From NCBI RefSeq assembly GCF_000332455.1, contig NZ_AOGY02000069.1, forward strand, positions 1 through 64,000: 64,000 nucleotides of DNA, given 5' to 3'. Shown here piece by piece: positions 8,772-17,387 of this stretch. Position 1 is the stretch's first letter. Each line of letters begins with the position of its first letter. Below the pieces are notes generated by a model. That model saw only the letters and a list, made by a program, of their open reading frames with translations. It did no database searches and was not told the DNA's origin. This DNA comes from Leptospira vanthielii serovar Holland str. Waz Holland = ATCC 700522 (GTDB lineage: Bacteria > Spirochaetota > Leptospiria > Leptospirales > Leptospiraceae). A program made the translations under genes and the position numbers.

Positions 8772-10055
8772 ATGTGGAGTGAAGAACAAAAAGCCATCAT
8801 ACATTCAGATCATCCCATCAAACAAGTGATTGCTGGTGCTGGATCTGGTAAAACTGCCACGATGATTGGACTTTTAGAAGAAAGGGAAAAAAAGAATTTT
8901 ATTCTTCCGGAAAATACTTTAATTGTTACATTCACCAAAAAAGCCACCCAGGAATTTAAAGAACGGTGTCATAAAAAAAATCTCTCTACAAATTATCATA
9001 TCTCCACATTTCACGCATTTTGTTTTTTTGCCCTCAAACACTATGATACTTCTAAAAATTGGTCTCGTTACAAACTGCTAAGTGATTCGAAAAAATGGGA
9101 AATCACAAAAGAATTCCTCCTTCCCTTACAATTTACGATTGGAGGGATCCCCTTTCCCATCCTATTCAAAAATAACGGAAAACATTTCCGGGAACTTTCT
9201 TTAGGAGATTACGAAACCTTCCAATCTGCTTTCCAAAATTGGAAAGAAAAAAATCATTACTTCGAGTTTGATGATTTGATCTTTGCTTTCCTTCAATTTT
9301 TGGACACAAAATCTGCAGATGCCGTGAAAGAAAGATGGAAGGCACTGATCATTGATGAGTTCCAAGATACAGATGAAGTACAACTTCAAATCATACAAAA
9401 AATGAATTTTGGGTCCATTACGGTTGTGGGCGATGATTGGCAGGCAATTTACGGCTTTCGCGGAGCCACTCCCAAACCATTTTTAGAGTTCTCAAATCAT
9501 TTTCCAAATGTAATACAATATTTTCTTTCCACTAACTATCGTTCGAAGGATTCCATCATTCGGTCTTCTCTACTTCCCTTAAAACACAACAAAGACAAAA
9601 TCGAAAAACAAGTCCAAACTTTCCGCAAAGAAAAAGGGACCTTCCAAGTAGAGCGCATCAAAGATATCGAATCAAGGCCCATTGAGATTTGGAAGGAGTG
9701 GTCAGCGAAAGATCCAAATGCAATTATCCTCACTCGAAGCAATTTCAGGAAAAGGGAATGGATCGAAAGTGGTGTTCCTTCCTTTCAAGTGATGACCATC
9801 CACAGTGCCAAAGGATTGGAATTCGAAACCGTCATTCTTGACCTGGTTCTCGGTTGGAGTGAGGACATAGAAGATACAAACGAAGCCGAGGAAAGAAGGA
9901 TTCTTTATGTCGGCCTTTCCAGAGCAAAAGACAATTTGGTTCTCTTAATCCCTGATACAACCAAACCCGATCGCTTAGCGGATCGAATGAGTGGGGATTT
10001 CTCAATCAGGAACCGGTTCAGAAATCGTACTTTACGATGGACTCGGCTCTGGTGA
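8772..10055 (+). CDS. compact UvrD/Rep-type SF1 helicase
   Basis: 427 residues. All the main SF1A motifs can be read in order: Q motif EEQKAII, Walker A AGAGSGKT (residues 21-28), motif Ia TFTKKA, Walker B LIIDEFQDTD (about 195), motif III GDDWQAIYGFRGA, motif IV-like STNYRS, motif V TIHSAKGLEFETV and motif VI RRILYVGLSRAK. The family is usually 650-750 residues, so the 1B/2B accessory domains are greatly reduced here, mainly between motifs IV and V. It is probably an active 3'-5' DNA translocase with limited unwinding ability. tRNA-Val begins 15 bp after its stop. Confidence 0.88.
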   Translation: MWSEEQKAIIHSDHPIKQVIAGAGSGKTATMIGLLEEREKKNFILPENTLIVTFTKKATQEFKERCHKKNLSTNYHISTFHAFCFFALKHYDTSKNWSRYKLLSDSKKWEITKEFLLPLQFTIGGIPFPILFKNNGKHFRELSLGDYETFQSAFQNWKEKNHYFEFDDLIFAFLQFLDTKSADAVKERWKALIIDEFQDTDEVQLQIIQKMNFGSITVVGDDWQAIYGFRGATPKPFLEFSNHFPNVIQYFLSTNYRSKDSIIRSSLLPLKHNKDKIEKQVQTFRKEKGTFQVERIKDIESRPIEIWKEWSAKDPNAIILTRSNFRKREWIESGVPSFQVMTIHSAKGLEFETVILDLVLGWSEDIEDTNEAEERRILYVGLSRAKDNLVLLIPDTTKPDRLADRMSGDFSIRNRFRNRTLRWTRLW

Positions 10056-10069
10056 AGTGGTTTTACCTT

Positions 10070-10143
<74 letters not shown>

Positions 10144-10237
10144 AGTATCTTCGACTCTCGCATCTTTTCATTTTTTAAGCCCACTCTCTTTCAGTTTCGA
10201 CTTGCATCCTAATGCTGAATCGTTAAAGTTCGAAGCG

Positions 10238-10918
10238 ATGAAACCTAAGTTCCTAGCAGAAGAATTCCTATTGGCTTTGTATTTTTTGGTATTTAGCATT
10301 GTTTCCGGACTTGTTCTTTATTTGGGACAAACACAAGCAGGAATTAAACTTGCCTCACTCACCCTTCTATTCCATATCAGTTTTGCTGGCTTATGTTTGG
10401 CATTACGCTGGCACACTCCTTTTCGTATTTGGAAATTTCTCGTTCCTTTATCTATCCTTATGGTTTTTCCTGATTGGTTTCTTTCTGCCGTCTTACAAAC
10501 ATTAGTATTTCCTGAAGACGGATTTTTAAAGATCGGAACTGTCTCTGGTTATATGGCGGGGCTTTGGGCCATTCCCCTTTTTATCTGCGTTTATACAGGA
10601 ATCAAACTAGAAGAAATGTCGGTATCCATTGTGGGAACTTGCCTTTGGGTTGGAATCTGTGCTTTAGTGATCTTTGGAACTTCCGAAGCTACTATGTGGG
10701 TTTTAGGTTCTTGGTATGCCCAGGATGTAAAAATGTGGGGGAAAGTCGCATACTATGTGTTAATCCCTGAAATGATTTTAGGTATTACCACCTATCTTGC
10801 CTACCAAGGTTTTTCGTATTCGGCCTATATTTTCCAAATCGCAATTGGATTTTTAGTGATGATTCTTTATATTGGAAATCTTTCTTTCTTTTACCTCCTC
10901 ATTGAAAAAATTCTATAG
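10238..10918 (+). CDS. polytopic membrane protein, function unknown
   Basis: 226 residues from the ATG at 10238; an upstream TTG at 10202 is less likely because the added residues are charged and the ATG sits directly before the first membrane segment. Six or seven hydrophobic helices cover nearly the whole length, with short polar loops. No transporter signature is recognised. It overlaps the next gene (start 10872 or 10902) and heads a cluster with two SGNH-type proteins and an MBOAT acyltransferase, so a role in cell-surface acylation or export is possible, by context only. Confidence 0.75.
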   Translation: MKPKFLAEEFLLALYFLVFSIVSGLVLYLGQTQAGIKLASLTLLFHISFAGLCLALRWHTPFRIWKFLVPLSILMVFPDWFLSAVLQTLVFPEDGFLKIGTVSGYMAGLWAIPLFICVYTGIKLEEMSVSIVGTCLWVGICALVIFGTSEATMWVLGSWYAQDVKMWGKVAYYVLIPEMILGITTYLAYQGFSYSAYIFQIAIGFLVMILYIGNLSFFYLLIEKIL

Positions 10919-11852
10919 ATTTTTTCTATCGATTGTTCTTTCCCTTCTCCTAGTTTTTTTTCTGGGAGAGGTAGTCTTAAGAATCCAATCAAAAACTGAT
11001 TCTGAAGAAATTCGGTATAAAAAAATCCATTGTTTATATGGACTTTCGGATATTCGCCTTTGCCCCAATATAAAGGATCAGTTTACCCGTAAAGATGGAA
11101 AAACTTGGGACATCCAAACCAATGTTTTGGGAGAACGAATCCTCTCTGAGAAATCGGAGACCGCCAATTTATGGTTAATCGGTGATTCCATGGCTATGGG
11201 TTATGGTTTGCCATCAAAAGAAACTCAAGCCTACTATCTAAAATCCAAATACAATTTAGAGACCCGTGTCATTGCAGTGGATGCCATTGGAACGAATGGG
11301 ATATTGAAACTTCTAAAAGAAACATTGGCTTCTACAAAAAAAGAAGACCATCCAAAACAAATCTATTGGATTTGGAATCCATCTGACTTTATTGATGATA
11401 CGGTAGAAAAAACGGGTCTAAAACATTTTCTTTATCCGATCCATTTTTCACTCACAAGAATTTCCTATCTTTACCGGTATCTTCTTCCCTCTCCCCCCAC
11501 CAATGTGTACACTTCGTACGGTGATCCCATCCTTTATCCCCAAAATCATATCACTTATAACAATTTAGAAAAGTTTTTTACCGACCCTTCCCTTCCGCAG
11601 AGTAAAATCTCAGTCCTCTTCAGTTGGGGAATGTCAAGAGAGGGAATCCCTGATACCAAAGATCCCAATTATACATTGGCAAAAACATTCTTTCAAGAAC
11701 AGGGTGTGAAAACGATCGACCTAAGACAAAGGACAGAAAGATTGTTTAAAGAACAAAAACAGGTTTATATCCGAAATGATGGCCACCCAGGTCCAGCACT
11801 CGCAGAACTTTTTGCCGATGCCATAGCCAAGGCCTTCCTAAATTTGCCTTAG
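10872..11852 (+). CDS. membrane-anchored SGNH/GDSL-type hydrolase-like protein
   Basis: About 316-326 residues. The start is uncertain: TTG at 10872 or TTG at 10902; both overlap the previous gene. One N-terminal membrane helix (FFLSIVLSLLLVFFLGEVVLR) is followed by an extracytoplasmic domain with LIGDSMAMGYG (block I, nucleophile Ser, about residue 108) and DGHPGPALAELFADAI near the C-terminus (block V Asp-x-x-His form). This is the architecture of AlgJ/AlgX/PatB-like partners that pass acyl groups from MBOAT proteins to glycans. An MBOAT gene lies two genes downstream. Confidence 0.75.
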   Translation: MEIFLSFTSSLKKFYRFFLSIVLSLLLVFFLGEVVLRIQSKTDSEEIRYKKIHCLYGLSDIRLCPNIKDQFTRKDGKTWDIQTNVLGERILSEKSETANLWLIGDSMAMGYGLPSKETQAYYLKSKYNLETRVIAVDAIGTNGILKLLKETLASTKKEDHPKQIYWIWNPSDFIDDTVEKTGLKHFLYPIHFSLTRISYLYRYLLPSPPTNVYTSYGDPILYPQNHITYNNLEKFFTDPSLPQSKISVLFSWGMSREGIPDTKDPNYTLAKTFFQEQGVKTIDLRQRTERLFKEQKQVYIRNDGHPGPALAELFADAIAKAFLNLP

Positions 11853-11894
11853 AAATGCTTGATTCCCAGCCTGAATTCTAAAGTTTAGAGGGAT

Positions 11895-13133
11895 ATGATT
11901 CAAAACTGGAAACGATGGGGAGCCATTGTCCTATTTTTCCCGTTCGTCTTGCTGTCTTTGGAATTGATTTTGCGCCTTTCCAATCCGCCTGCCTTACGTT
12001 ATTACCGCGATGTCAAACTCCTCCACGCTTACCATCCAGATTACGGGGTAACTTTAGAACCCAAGGAAAGTCGTTTTGTCCGCCACTATGCAGACTTATG
12101 GCAGGGCCAATTCACAACCAATTCGCTTGGCCTTCGTGGACTTGAAGAACCAATTCCAGGAAAACCCAAACTCCTTTGCCTTGGCGATAGTTTGGTCATG
12201 GGATTTGGTGTTTCGGATGCAGATACTTTTTGTTCGTTGCTCGGCGGATTTGAAGAGAAAGGAATGGTTTACCAAAGTCTCAATTTGGGTGTGGATGCTT
12301 ACGGATCCCTCGGATCTTACAAACGACTAAAAGACATGTCTACAAAAATTGACAACATCCAAACTGTTCTATTTTTTATCTCACCCAATGATTTTACCAT
12401 GCCAGAAGAACTTCGTGCCCAAGGCATTCTACCCGATGATGAAAACGATGCCCTTCATGAAAATGATCCCCTATGGAAAAAAAACTTCCGGCTTCAATTT
12501 GAACTCACAAGGGTTTCTTATCTTTTGCAAGCTCTAAAACTTGCTTATGAACAAACTAAAGTTAAGGTAGCACAAACCAAATATTTAGTTTCTGCTGATA
12601 CAGAACAACTTTCGACCTCTCCTTTGGTTTACTTACGAGAAACATTTTTTCTTCCCGTCAAACAACAAAAATGCGACGATGCTGCTGAATTTATTTGTCC
12701 TAGCCCTTTACAAAACTTAAATATAGTTTGTTCGGACACTCCCATTGATCCAAATTCCCTAGAACCGCTACCGGAAACCACAACGAGGGCTTATGATTTA
12801 ATGATTGGGCTTTCTAAAGAGAAAGGTTATCAGTTTGTTCCCGTCATCCTTCCCATGCAGATCGAAGAAGTGTATTGTAGGCAAATGGGAAAATTCAACT
12901 CCCTCGGAACCTATGCTATGCGCGCCAAACGTTATCTGGAATCCAAAGGAGTCAAAACACTCGATATCCTTCCTTATACGGACAAAATGTGCGGTCGCGA
13001 ATTTACCTACCATGGAAAAACAAAAAAAGCAGGAATCCAAGACTATTACATTCCTGGTGACGGCCACCTAACCAAATTAGGAAACTTATGGGCCGCTGAA
13101 TCCATCAGTTATGCCTTAAAGGAAATAAAATAA
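11895..13133 (+). CDS. membrane-anchored SGNH/GDSL-type hydrolase-like protein
   Basis: 412 residues with a ribosome-binding site (AGAGGGAT) before the ATG. A single N-terminal membrane helix (IVLFFPFVLLSLELILRL) is followed by FTTNSLGLRG, then LCLGDSLVMGFGVSD (block I Ser, about residue 99), and a C-terminal GDGHLTKLGNLWAAE holding the Asp-x-His pair. The gene is a paralogue-like partner of the preceding one. Two bases separate it from the MBOAT gene, so the two are almost certainly co-expressed. The likely role is O-acylation or deacylation of an exported polysaccharide or glycan; the substrate is not visible. Confidence 0.8.
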   Translation: MIQNWKRWGAIVLFFPFVLLSLELILRLSNPPALRYYRDVKLLHAYHPDYGVTLEPKESRFVRHYADLWQGQFTTNSLGLRGLEEPIPGKPKLLCLGDSLVMGFGVSDADTFCSLLGGFEEKGMVYQSLNLGVDAYGSLGSYKRLKDMSTKIDNIQTVLFFISPNDFTMPEELRAQGILPDDENDALHENDPLWKKNFRLQFELTRVSYLLQALKLAYEQTKVKVAQTKYLVSADTEQLSTSPLVYLRETFFLPVKQQKCDDAAEFICPSPLQNLNIVCSDTPIDPNSLEPLPETTTRAYDLMIGLSKEKGYQFVPVILPMQIEEVYCRQMGKFNSLGTYAMRAKRYLESKGVKTLDILPYTDKMCGREFTYHGKTKKAGIQDYYIPGDGHLTKLGNLWAAESISYALKEIK

Positions 13134-13134
13134 C

Positions 13135-14565
13135 ATGCTTTTTAATTCCGTTCATTATTTAATTTTTGCACCCGTTGTTATCCTGGTTTATTTCCTTATA
13201 CCCAAACGATTCCAAGGACTTTGGTTATTCATTGTTAGTTTGTACTTCTATGCCATTTTTAGGATTCCTTTTCTTATCCTTTTGGTTTTTTCTTTTGTCA
13301 TTACAAAACTTGCTGTCGACTATATGGAGCTAACTTCTTCCAAATCAAAAAAACTCTTTTGGTTGAATGTTGCCGTCTGGAGTAATTTAAGTTTACTTTT
13401 TGTTTTTAAGTATTTGGATTTTTCTATTACAGTTTGGAACCAAACTTTTTCTCTGACTCCTTGTGATCCTGAATTTGTGCAAAAGTCTGGGATCTTACTT
13501 CCCATGGGGATTAGTTTTTTCACCTTACAAGCGGTATCCTATGCTGTGGATGTTTACAAGGGTGTGGTGGTTAGGGCCAAGTCCATATTTCATTTCGGAC
13601 TCTTTCTCGCATTTTTTCCCCAACTTGTGGCAGGTCCCATCTTACGTGCGAGTGATGTCCTCCATCAGTTTTTAGATTCTAAAGACTTCACAAAAGAAAA
13701 CCTCAAACAAGGTTTGAAACAACTCTTTTGGGGAATCTTCAAAAAGACCTTCATTGCCGATCCCGTATCTTACGTGATCGATCCCATGTATGCCAATCCC
13801 ACGGAATACAATTGGATTGCTATGTGGATGGCCGCCTCACTATTTGCAGTACAAATCTATTGTGATTTTTCTGGGTATTCTGACATTGCGATTGGAACAG
13901 CAAGGATTCTTGGTTTCCATATTCCCAAAAACTTTGATCGTCCTTTTTTATCGGGAACACTCAGTGAACTTTGGAGAAGGTGGCATATTTCCTTTAGTTC
14001 TTGGTTACGGGACTATGTATACATCACTCTCGGCGGTAACAGAAGGGGTGAGATTATGGCCTATGTGAATCTTTTTCTCACAACCTTTGTTTCGGGAATT
14101 TGGCATGGTGCCGATTGGACTTTTGTTTTTTGGGGAACTCTCCATTCCACAATGATGGTGGTCGAAAAGTTTGTATTCAAATTTGAAACCATGCGTACTG
14201 CCTGGAAGCGAGTACCAAGAAGCATCCAACCCATATATCCAGTGGGAGTTTTTGTATTGTCTTGTTTTTTCTTTCGAGCCAAGGCCACTCCTGAAGTTCC
14301 CACAGGAATGGGAATCACCAAAATCATGTTAGAACGTGCTTTTACTGGAGCAAGCGGGTCTTTTCCACAAATGAGTGTTAGTTTGGTGATCTTAGTTGGT
14401 TTTTTGTTTTTAGTGGACATCCTCCAAGACAGAAACGAAGACCGGTTTGCCTTTATCACAGACAATCTCTACTTTCTAATTCCTACTTGTATATTACTCT
14501 ATATCACTTCGTTTATTATTTATAGTGTAACAGTTTCCAGCCCTTTCCTCTACTTCCAATTCTAA
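13135..14565 (+). CDS. MBOAT-family O-acyltransferase (AlgI/DltB-like)
   Basis: 476 residues with about 11 hydrophobic segments. Diagnostic MBOAT sequences are present: FPQLVAGPILR, CDFSGYSDIAIG, LSELWRRWHISFSSWLRDYVY and FVSGIWHGADWTFVFWG, the last containing the conserved catalytic His. This family transfers acyl chains across the cytoplasmic membrane onto extracytoplasmic glycans or teichoic acids. With the two SGNH-like proteins just upstream it forms a standard acylation module. Because Leptospira has LPS, an LPS or exopolysaccharide target is the simplest guess, but this is inference. A hairpin follows the stop. Confidence 0.92.
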   Translation: MLFNSVHYLIFAPVVILVYFLIPKRFQGLWLFIVSLYFYAIFRIPFLILLVFSFVITKLAVDYMELTSSKSKKLFWLNVAVWSNLSLLFVFKYLDFSITVWNQTFSLTPCDPEFVQKSGILLPMGISFFTLQAVSYAVDVYKGVVVRAKSIFHFGLFLAFFPQLVAGPILRASDVLHQFLDSKDFTKENLKQGLKQLFWGIFKKTFIADPVSYVIDPMYANPTEYNWIAMWMAASLFAVQIYCDFSGYSDIAIGTARILGFHIPKNFDRPFLSGTLSELWRRWHISFSSWLRDYVYITLGGNRRGEIMAYVNLFLTTFVSGIWHGADWTFVFWGTLHSTMMVVEKFVFKFETMRTAWKRVPRSIQPIYPVGVFVLSCFFFRAKATPEVPTGMGITKIMLERAFTGASGSFPQMSVSLVILVGFLFLVDILQDRNEDRFAFITDNLYFLIPTCILLYITSFIIYSVTVSSPFLYFQF

Positions 14566-14571
14566 ATCAAA

Positions 14572-14597
14572 AAGCCGGCAAGTAAGTTTGCCGGCTT
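14572..14597. terminator. hairpin between convergent genes
   Basis: A perfect 10-bp inverted repeat, AAGCCGGCAA and TTGCCGGCTT, with a 6-nt loop, just after the MBOAT stop and before the convergent LemA gene. There is no clear T tract on either side, but the position and GC-rich stem fit a terminator that could serve both strands. Confidence 0.65.
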
Positions 14598-14694
14598 CCA
14601 TTGAAAAATTCAGTGATTCGTTTCGGAATTGATCTTAATTAAGATCTAATTTACAAGACAATCTGAATTTCAAATTTGATTATCTTCTATCGAT

Positions 14695-15285
14695 TTAGAA
14701 TTCTACTTTTGGCGCATTCTCAATTGTTTTTTGGTCTTCTACTGTAAAGGTTGCTTTGGAAGCATAACCAAATGCTTTAGCAGTAAGAACCGCTGGGAAC
14801 TGGCGAATGTATATATTGTATTCTTTCGTTGATTTGATAAATCGATTTCTTGCTACAGTGATTCTGTTTTCTGTTCCTTCCAACTGCGCCATTAAATCAG
14901 AAAAGTGTTGGTCTGATTTTAATTGTGGGTAGTTTTCTTGGATCATAAGAAGTCTAGACAATGCGGAACCCAACTGGCCTTGAGCTTGGTCAAATTGTTT
15001 TAAACTTTCTGGATTGTTTACAAGTTCCGGCGTTGCTTGGATAGAACCAATTCTGGCTCTCGCATCGGCAATCCCTTTCATAATGTCTTTTTCTTGGTTT
15101 GCAAATCCTTTGACTGCAGAGACCAAATTGGGAACTAAGTCAGCTCTTCTTTTGTATTGGTTGAGAACTTCCGCCCAAGAAGCAGTCACTTCTTCATCCA
15201 ATTCTTGGATACGGTTGTAACCACAATTGGTAAGCAGTATTGCCATAAGGGAAACTAGAAAAACGGTTCGAAACATTCTTGTCAT
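14695..15285 (-). CDS. lemA: LemA family lipoprotein
   Basis: 196 residues from the ATG at 15285; an earlier in-frame start at 15306 would add seven residues before the signal peptide. The signal segment ends in LLTNC (Cys21), a spirochaete-type lipobox. The body has the LemA hallmarks: a helical coiled coil starting with QELDEEVTASWAEVLNQYKR, then RRADLVPNLVSAVKGF and a late IRQFPAVLTAKAFGY. LemA proteins are envelope coiled coils of undefined biochemical role. The usual TPM-domain partner is not adjacent. Confidence 0.88.
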   Translation of the reverse strand: MTRMFRTVFLVSLMAILLTNCGYNRIQELDEEVTASWAEVLNQYKRRADLVPNLVSAVKGFANQEKDIMKGIADARARIGSIQATPELVNNPESLKQFDQAQGQLGSALSRLLMIQENYPQLKSDQHFSDLMAQLEGTENRITVARNRFIKSTKEYNIYIRQFPAVLTAKAFGYASKATFTVEDQKTIENAPKVEF

Positions 15286-15339
15286 GGTGATTGTATACCT
15301 ACGCATTAGTCGGTCTGCAACACCAATTTGTTAAAAAAA

Positions 15340-16497
15340 TTAGTAACGAAAGGGTTTTATGGTCTTCGCCCAACGTTTTTCTGATTCCTTCAAATAGATT
15401 TCCAGGTCAGAATCGGAAAGTTTTCCGTTCAAATAGTCTAAAAGAGTGACATCTCCTGCAAGAAGTTCGATGGCAGGCCTGTCCGAACGGAATTCATACA
15501 CTCCTTTCAAATATTCAAAATCGCTTGGAAACAATTCCGCCAGTTGTTTTAAAAAATATAAAACAAAATAAAGGGAGTGGAATTGTTTTGGTTTCAAAAC
15601 CATCAATTGGTATCCTTCACAAATCGAACCAACATATTTATGAAAGGTGGGCAAAAAACGTAAGTTCCGCAAAAGATAGGTTCCCGGTTGGTGGGTCAAC
15701 ATTCGTTTGTCTAATTCTTCCTTTGGTTTGCCTAGAAGATAAGGAGCACCAAAGGTTTCGAAGGGTTTTGTCGTTCCACGTCCTTCGGAAAGGTTTGTGC
15801 CTTCTAACAAACACATGCCTGGATACACCAAACAAGTATTTTGTGTAGGAATATTAGGGGAAGGAGGAACCCACTCCAAGTGCGATAATGATTTTGGATG
15901 GATCACGCCTACAGGTACAACCACAACATCCACTTTCAACTGAAAAGTCTCATTATAATAGGATAACAGTCCCCCAGGAGTGAGCCCATGTCTATGTAGG
16001 ACAGTTGGTACTCCCACAAAGGACTCAAATTCTTTTTGTAGGGGTGTGCCTTCTACTTTTTTACCGATGGGATTGGGAGAATCTACCACCAAAAATAATG
16101 GGGCCTTTCCCGTTTCTTTTTTTAACCGCGAAAGCTCACCTAATATATAATAAGCGGTAGTTAAAAAAGTATAATAACGAGAACCCACGTCTTTGATATC
16201 AATAATGACTACATCAACATTGGTCAACGTATCCCGAGGCGGAATTAGACTTTTCTCTTCCTTTCCATACAGGTTTACAACCTGCATACCACCGAATAGA
16301 TACTGCAGTTCATCCCCGCTGACCTGGTCTTGTAACTCCGCAAAAAGTCCATGTTCCGGTAAAAAAATGGTTTTTAGATCAAAAATTTCAGCATAGGTTT
16401 GGAAGTGATACTTTCCATGAAAACCAAAAGCACTTTGGTTTGTAAGAATCGCCGCCTTACAGCCGCTTAGCTTATTTATATTTTTTAAAAACTTCAT
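15340..16497 (-). CDS. DUF1343/NamZ-like exo-N-acetylmuramidase
   Basis: 385 residues starting at the ATG at 16497, which overlaps the tyrA stop (ATGA); a longer frame from 16542 would lie inside tyrA. The N-terminal half has AAILTNQSAFGF, LPEHGLFAE (His-Gly), VVIIDIKDVGSRYYTF and VDSPNPIG; the C-terminal half has YPGMCLLEGTNLSEGRGTTKPFE. These are the conserved blocks of the DUF1343 family, whose member NamZ removes MurNAc from the non-reducing ends of muropeptide glycans. No signal peptide is visible, so it is probably a cytoplasmic wall-recycling enzyme. Confidence 0.85.
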   Translation of the reverse strand: MKFLKNINKLSGCKAAILTNQSAFGFHGKYHFQTYAEIFDLKTIFLPEHGLFAELQDQVSGDELQYLFGGMQVVNLYGKEEKSLIPPRDTLTNVDVVIIDIKDVGSRYYTFLTTAYYILGELSRLKKETGKAPLFLVVDSPNPIGKKVEGTPLQKEFESFVGVPTVLHRHGLTPGGLLSYYNETFQLKVDVVVVPVGVIHPKSLSHLEWVPPSPNIPTQNTCLVYPGMCLLEGTNLSEGRGTTKPFETFGAPYLLGKPKEELDKRMLTHQPGTYLLRNLRFLPTFHKYVGSICEGYQLMVLKPKQFHSLYFVLYFLKQLAELFPSDFEYLKGVYEFRSDRPAIELLAGDVTLLDYLNGKLSDSDLEIYLKESEKRWAKTIKPFRY

Positions 16498-17387
16498 TTT
16501 GACTTTCGAATCTGATCTTTGTTTAACAAAGCCAATTCCCAAAGTTTTCGAACTTTCTCTTCATCAAAGGGATGATCCGGTTTCAACAAATCACGAAACT
16601 CAGTCAATTGATGAATGAAATCATCAATCGACTGGTACAAAAAATCTTTATTTTCTTTGAAAATAGAAATCCACATATCAGGATTGGATCCAGCAATTCT
16701 TGACATATCCCGAAACCCACCACCGGTGATTGGTTTTGAAATCCCCATCACCTCTCTCATGGTTGTGGTATTGGCACCCGCCACATTCACAAGAATGGTG
16801 GAGATCACATGCGGAAGATGGGATAAATTCGCCAAAGTTTCATCATGAGATTTTGAATCCATCTCCATCGTCCAAGAGCCAATCGCTTCCCAAAATACAC
16901 GCACCCACTCCAAACTAGTGTTAGATGCTGATTTGGGACTGGTTAGAATACAAAGTTTATCTACATAAAGATCAGGGATTGCTGCCTCTGGGCCCACCTG
17001 TTCGGACCCACACATGGGATGGGTCGAAATGTAATGATGTGTTTCCTTCCCATAATATTTCTCTACCGCCGACACAATGGTTTCTTTGGTGGATCCTAAA
17101 TCCATAAAGATGGTATTTCCCGATTTGGGTAAAGTAGGAATGATTTGCAGAATGGATTCCACAGGGGTGCTAAAGACCACCAAATCATAATTAGACCAAT
17201 CGGGTTTCATAAACTCCGATAACAAATAAACTTCATTTGCAAGGTCTTTGGATAGAATCGTGGTTTTACTTTTTTCGGAACGAACTACGGCCGTAATGAG
17301 AACATCTGGAAATTTTTTGCGTAACGAAAGAGCAAGCGAGCCACCCATAAGCCCCATGCCGTAAATCAAAACTCTGTGAAGGTTCAT
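16494..17387 (-). CDS. tyrA: prephenate dehydrogenase
   Basis: 297 residues. The N-terminal Rossmann motif is VLIYGMGLMGGSLALSLRKK (residues 6-25). It is followed by VFSTPVESI, MDLGSTKETIV and HPMCGSEQVGP, the last carrying the conserved His and Gly residues of the TyrA active site, and later LSHLPHVIS and GGGFRDMSRIAGSNP. It converts prephenate to 4-hydroxyphenylpyruvate in tyrosine synthesis. No C-terminal ACT domain is present. The start overlaps the pheA stop by 4 bp, so both aromatic amino acid genes are translated together. Confidence 0.95.
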   Translation of the reverse strand: MNLHRVLIYGMGLMGGSLALSLRKKFPDVLITAVVRSEKSKTTILSKDLANEVYLLSEFMKPDWSNYDLVVFSTPVESILQIIPTLPKSGNTIFMDLGSTKETIVSAVEKYYGKETHHYISTHPMCGSEQVGPEAAIPDLYVDKLCILTSPKSASNTSLEWVRVFWEAIGSWTMEMDSKSHDETLANLSHLPHVISTILVNVAGANTTTMREVMGISKPITGGGFRDMSRIAGSNPDMWISIFKENKDFLYQSIDDFIHQLTEFRDLLKPDHPFDEEKVRKLWELALLNKDQIRKSK

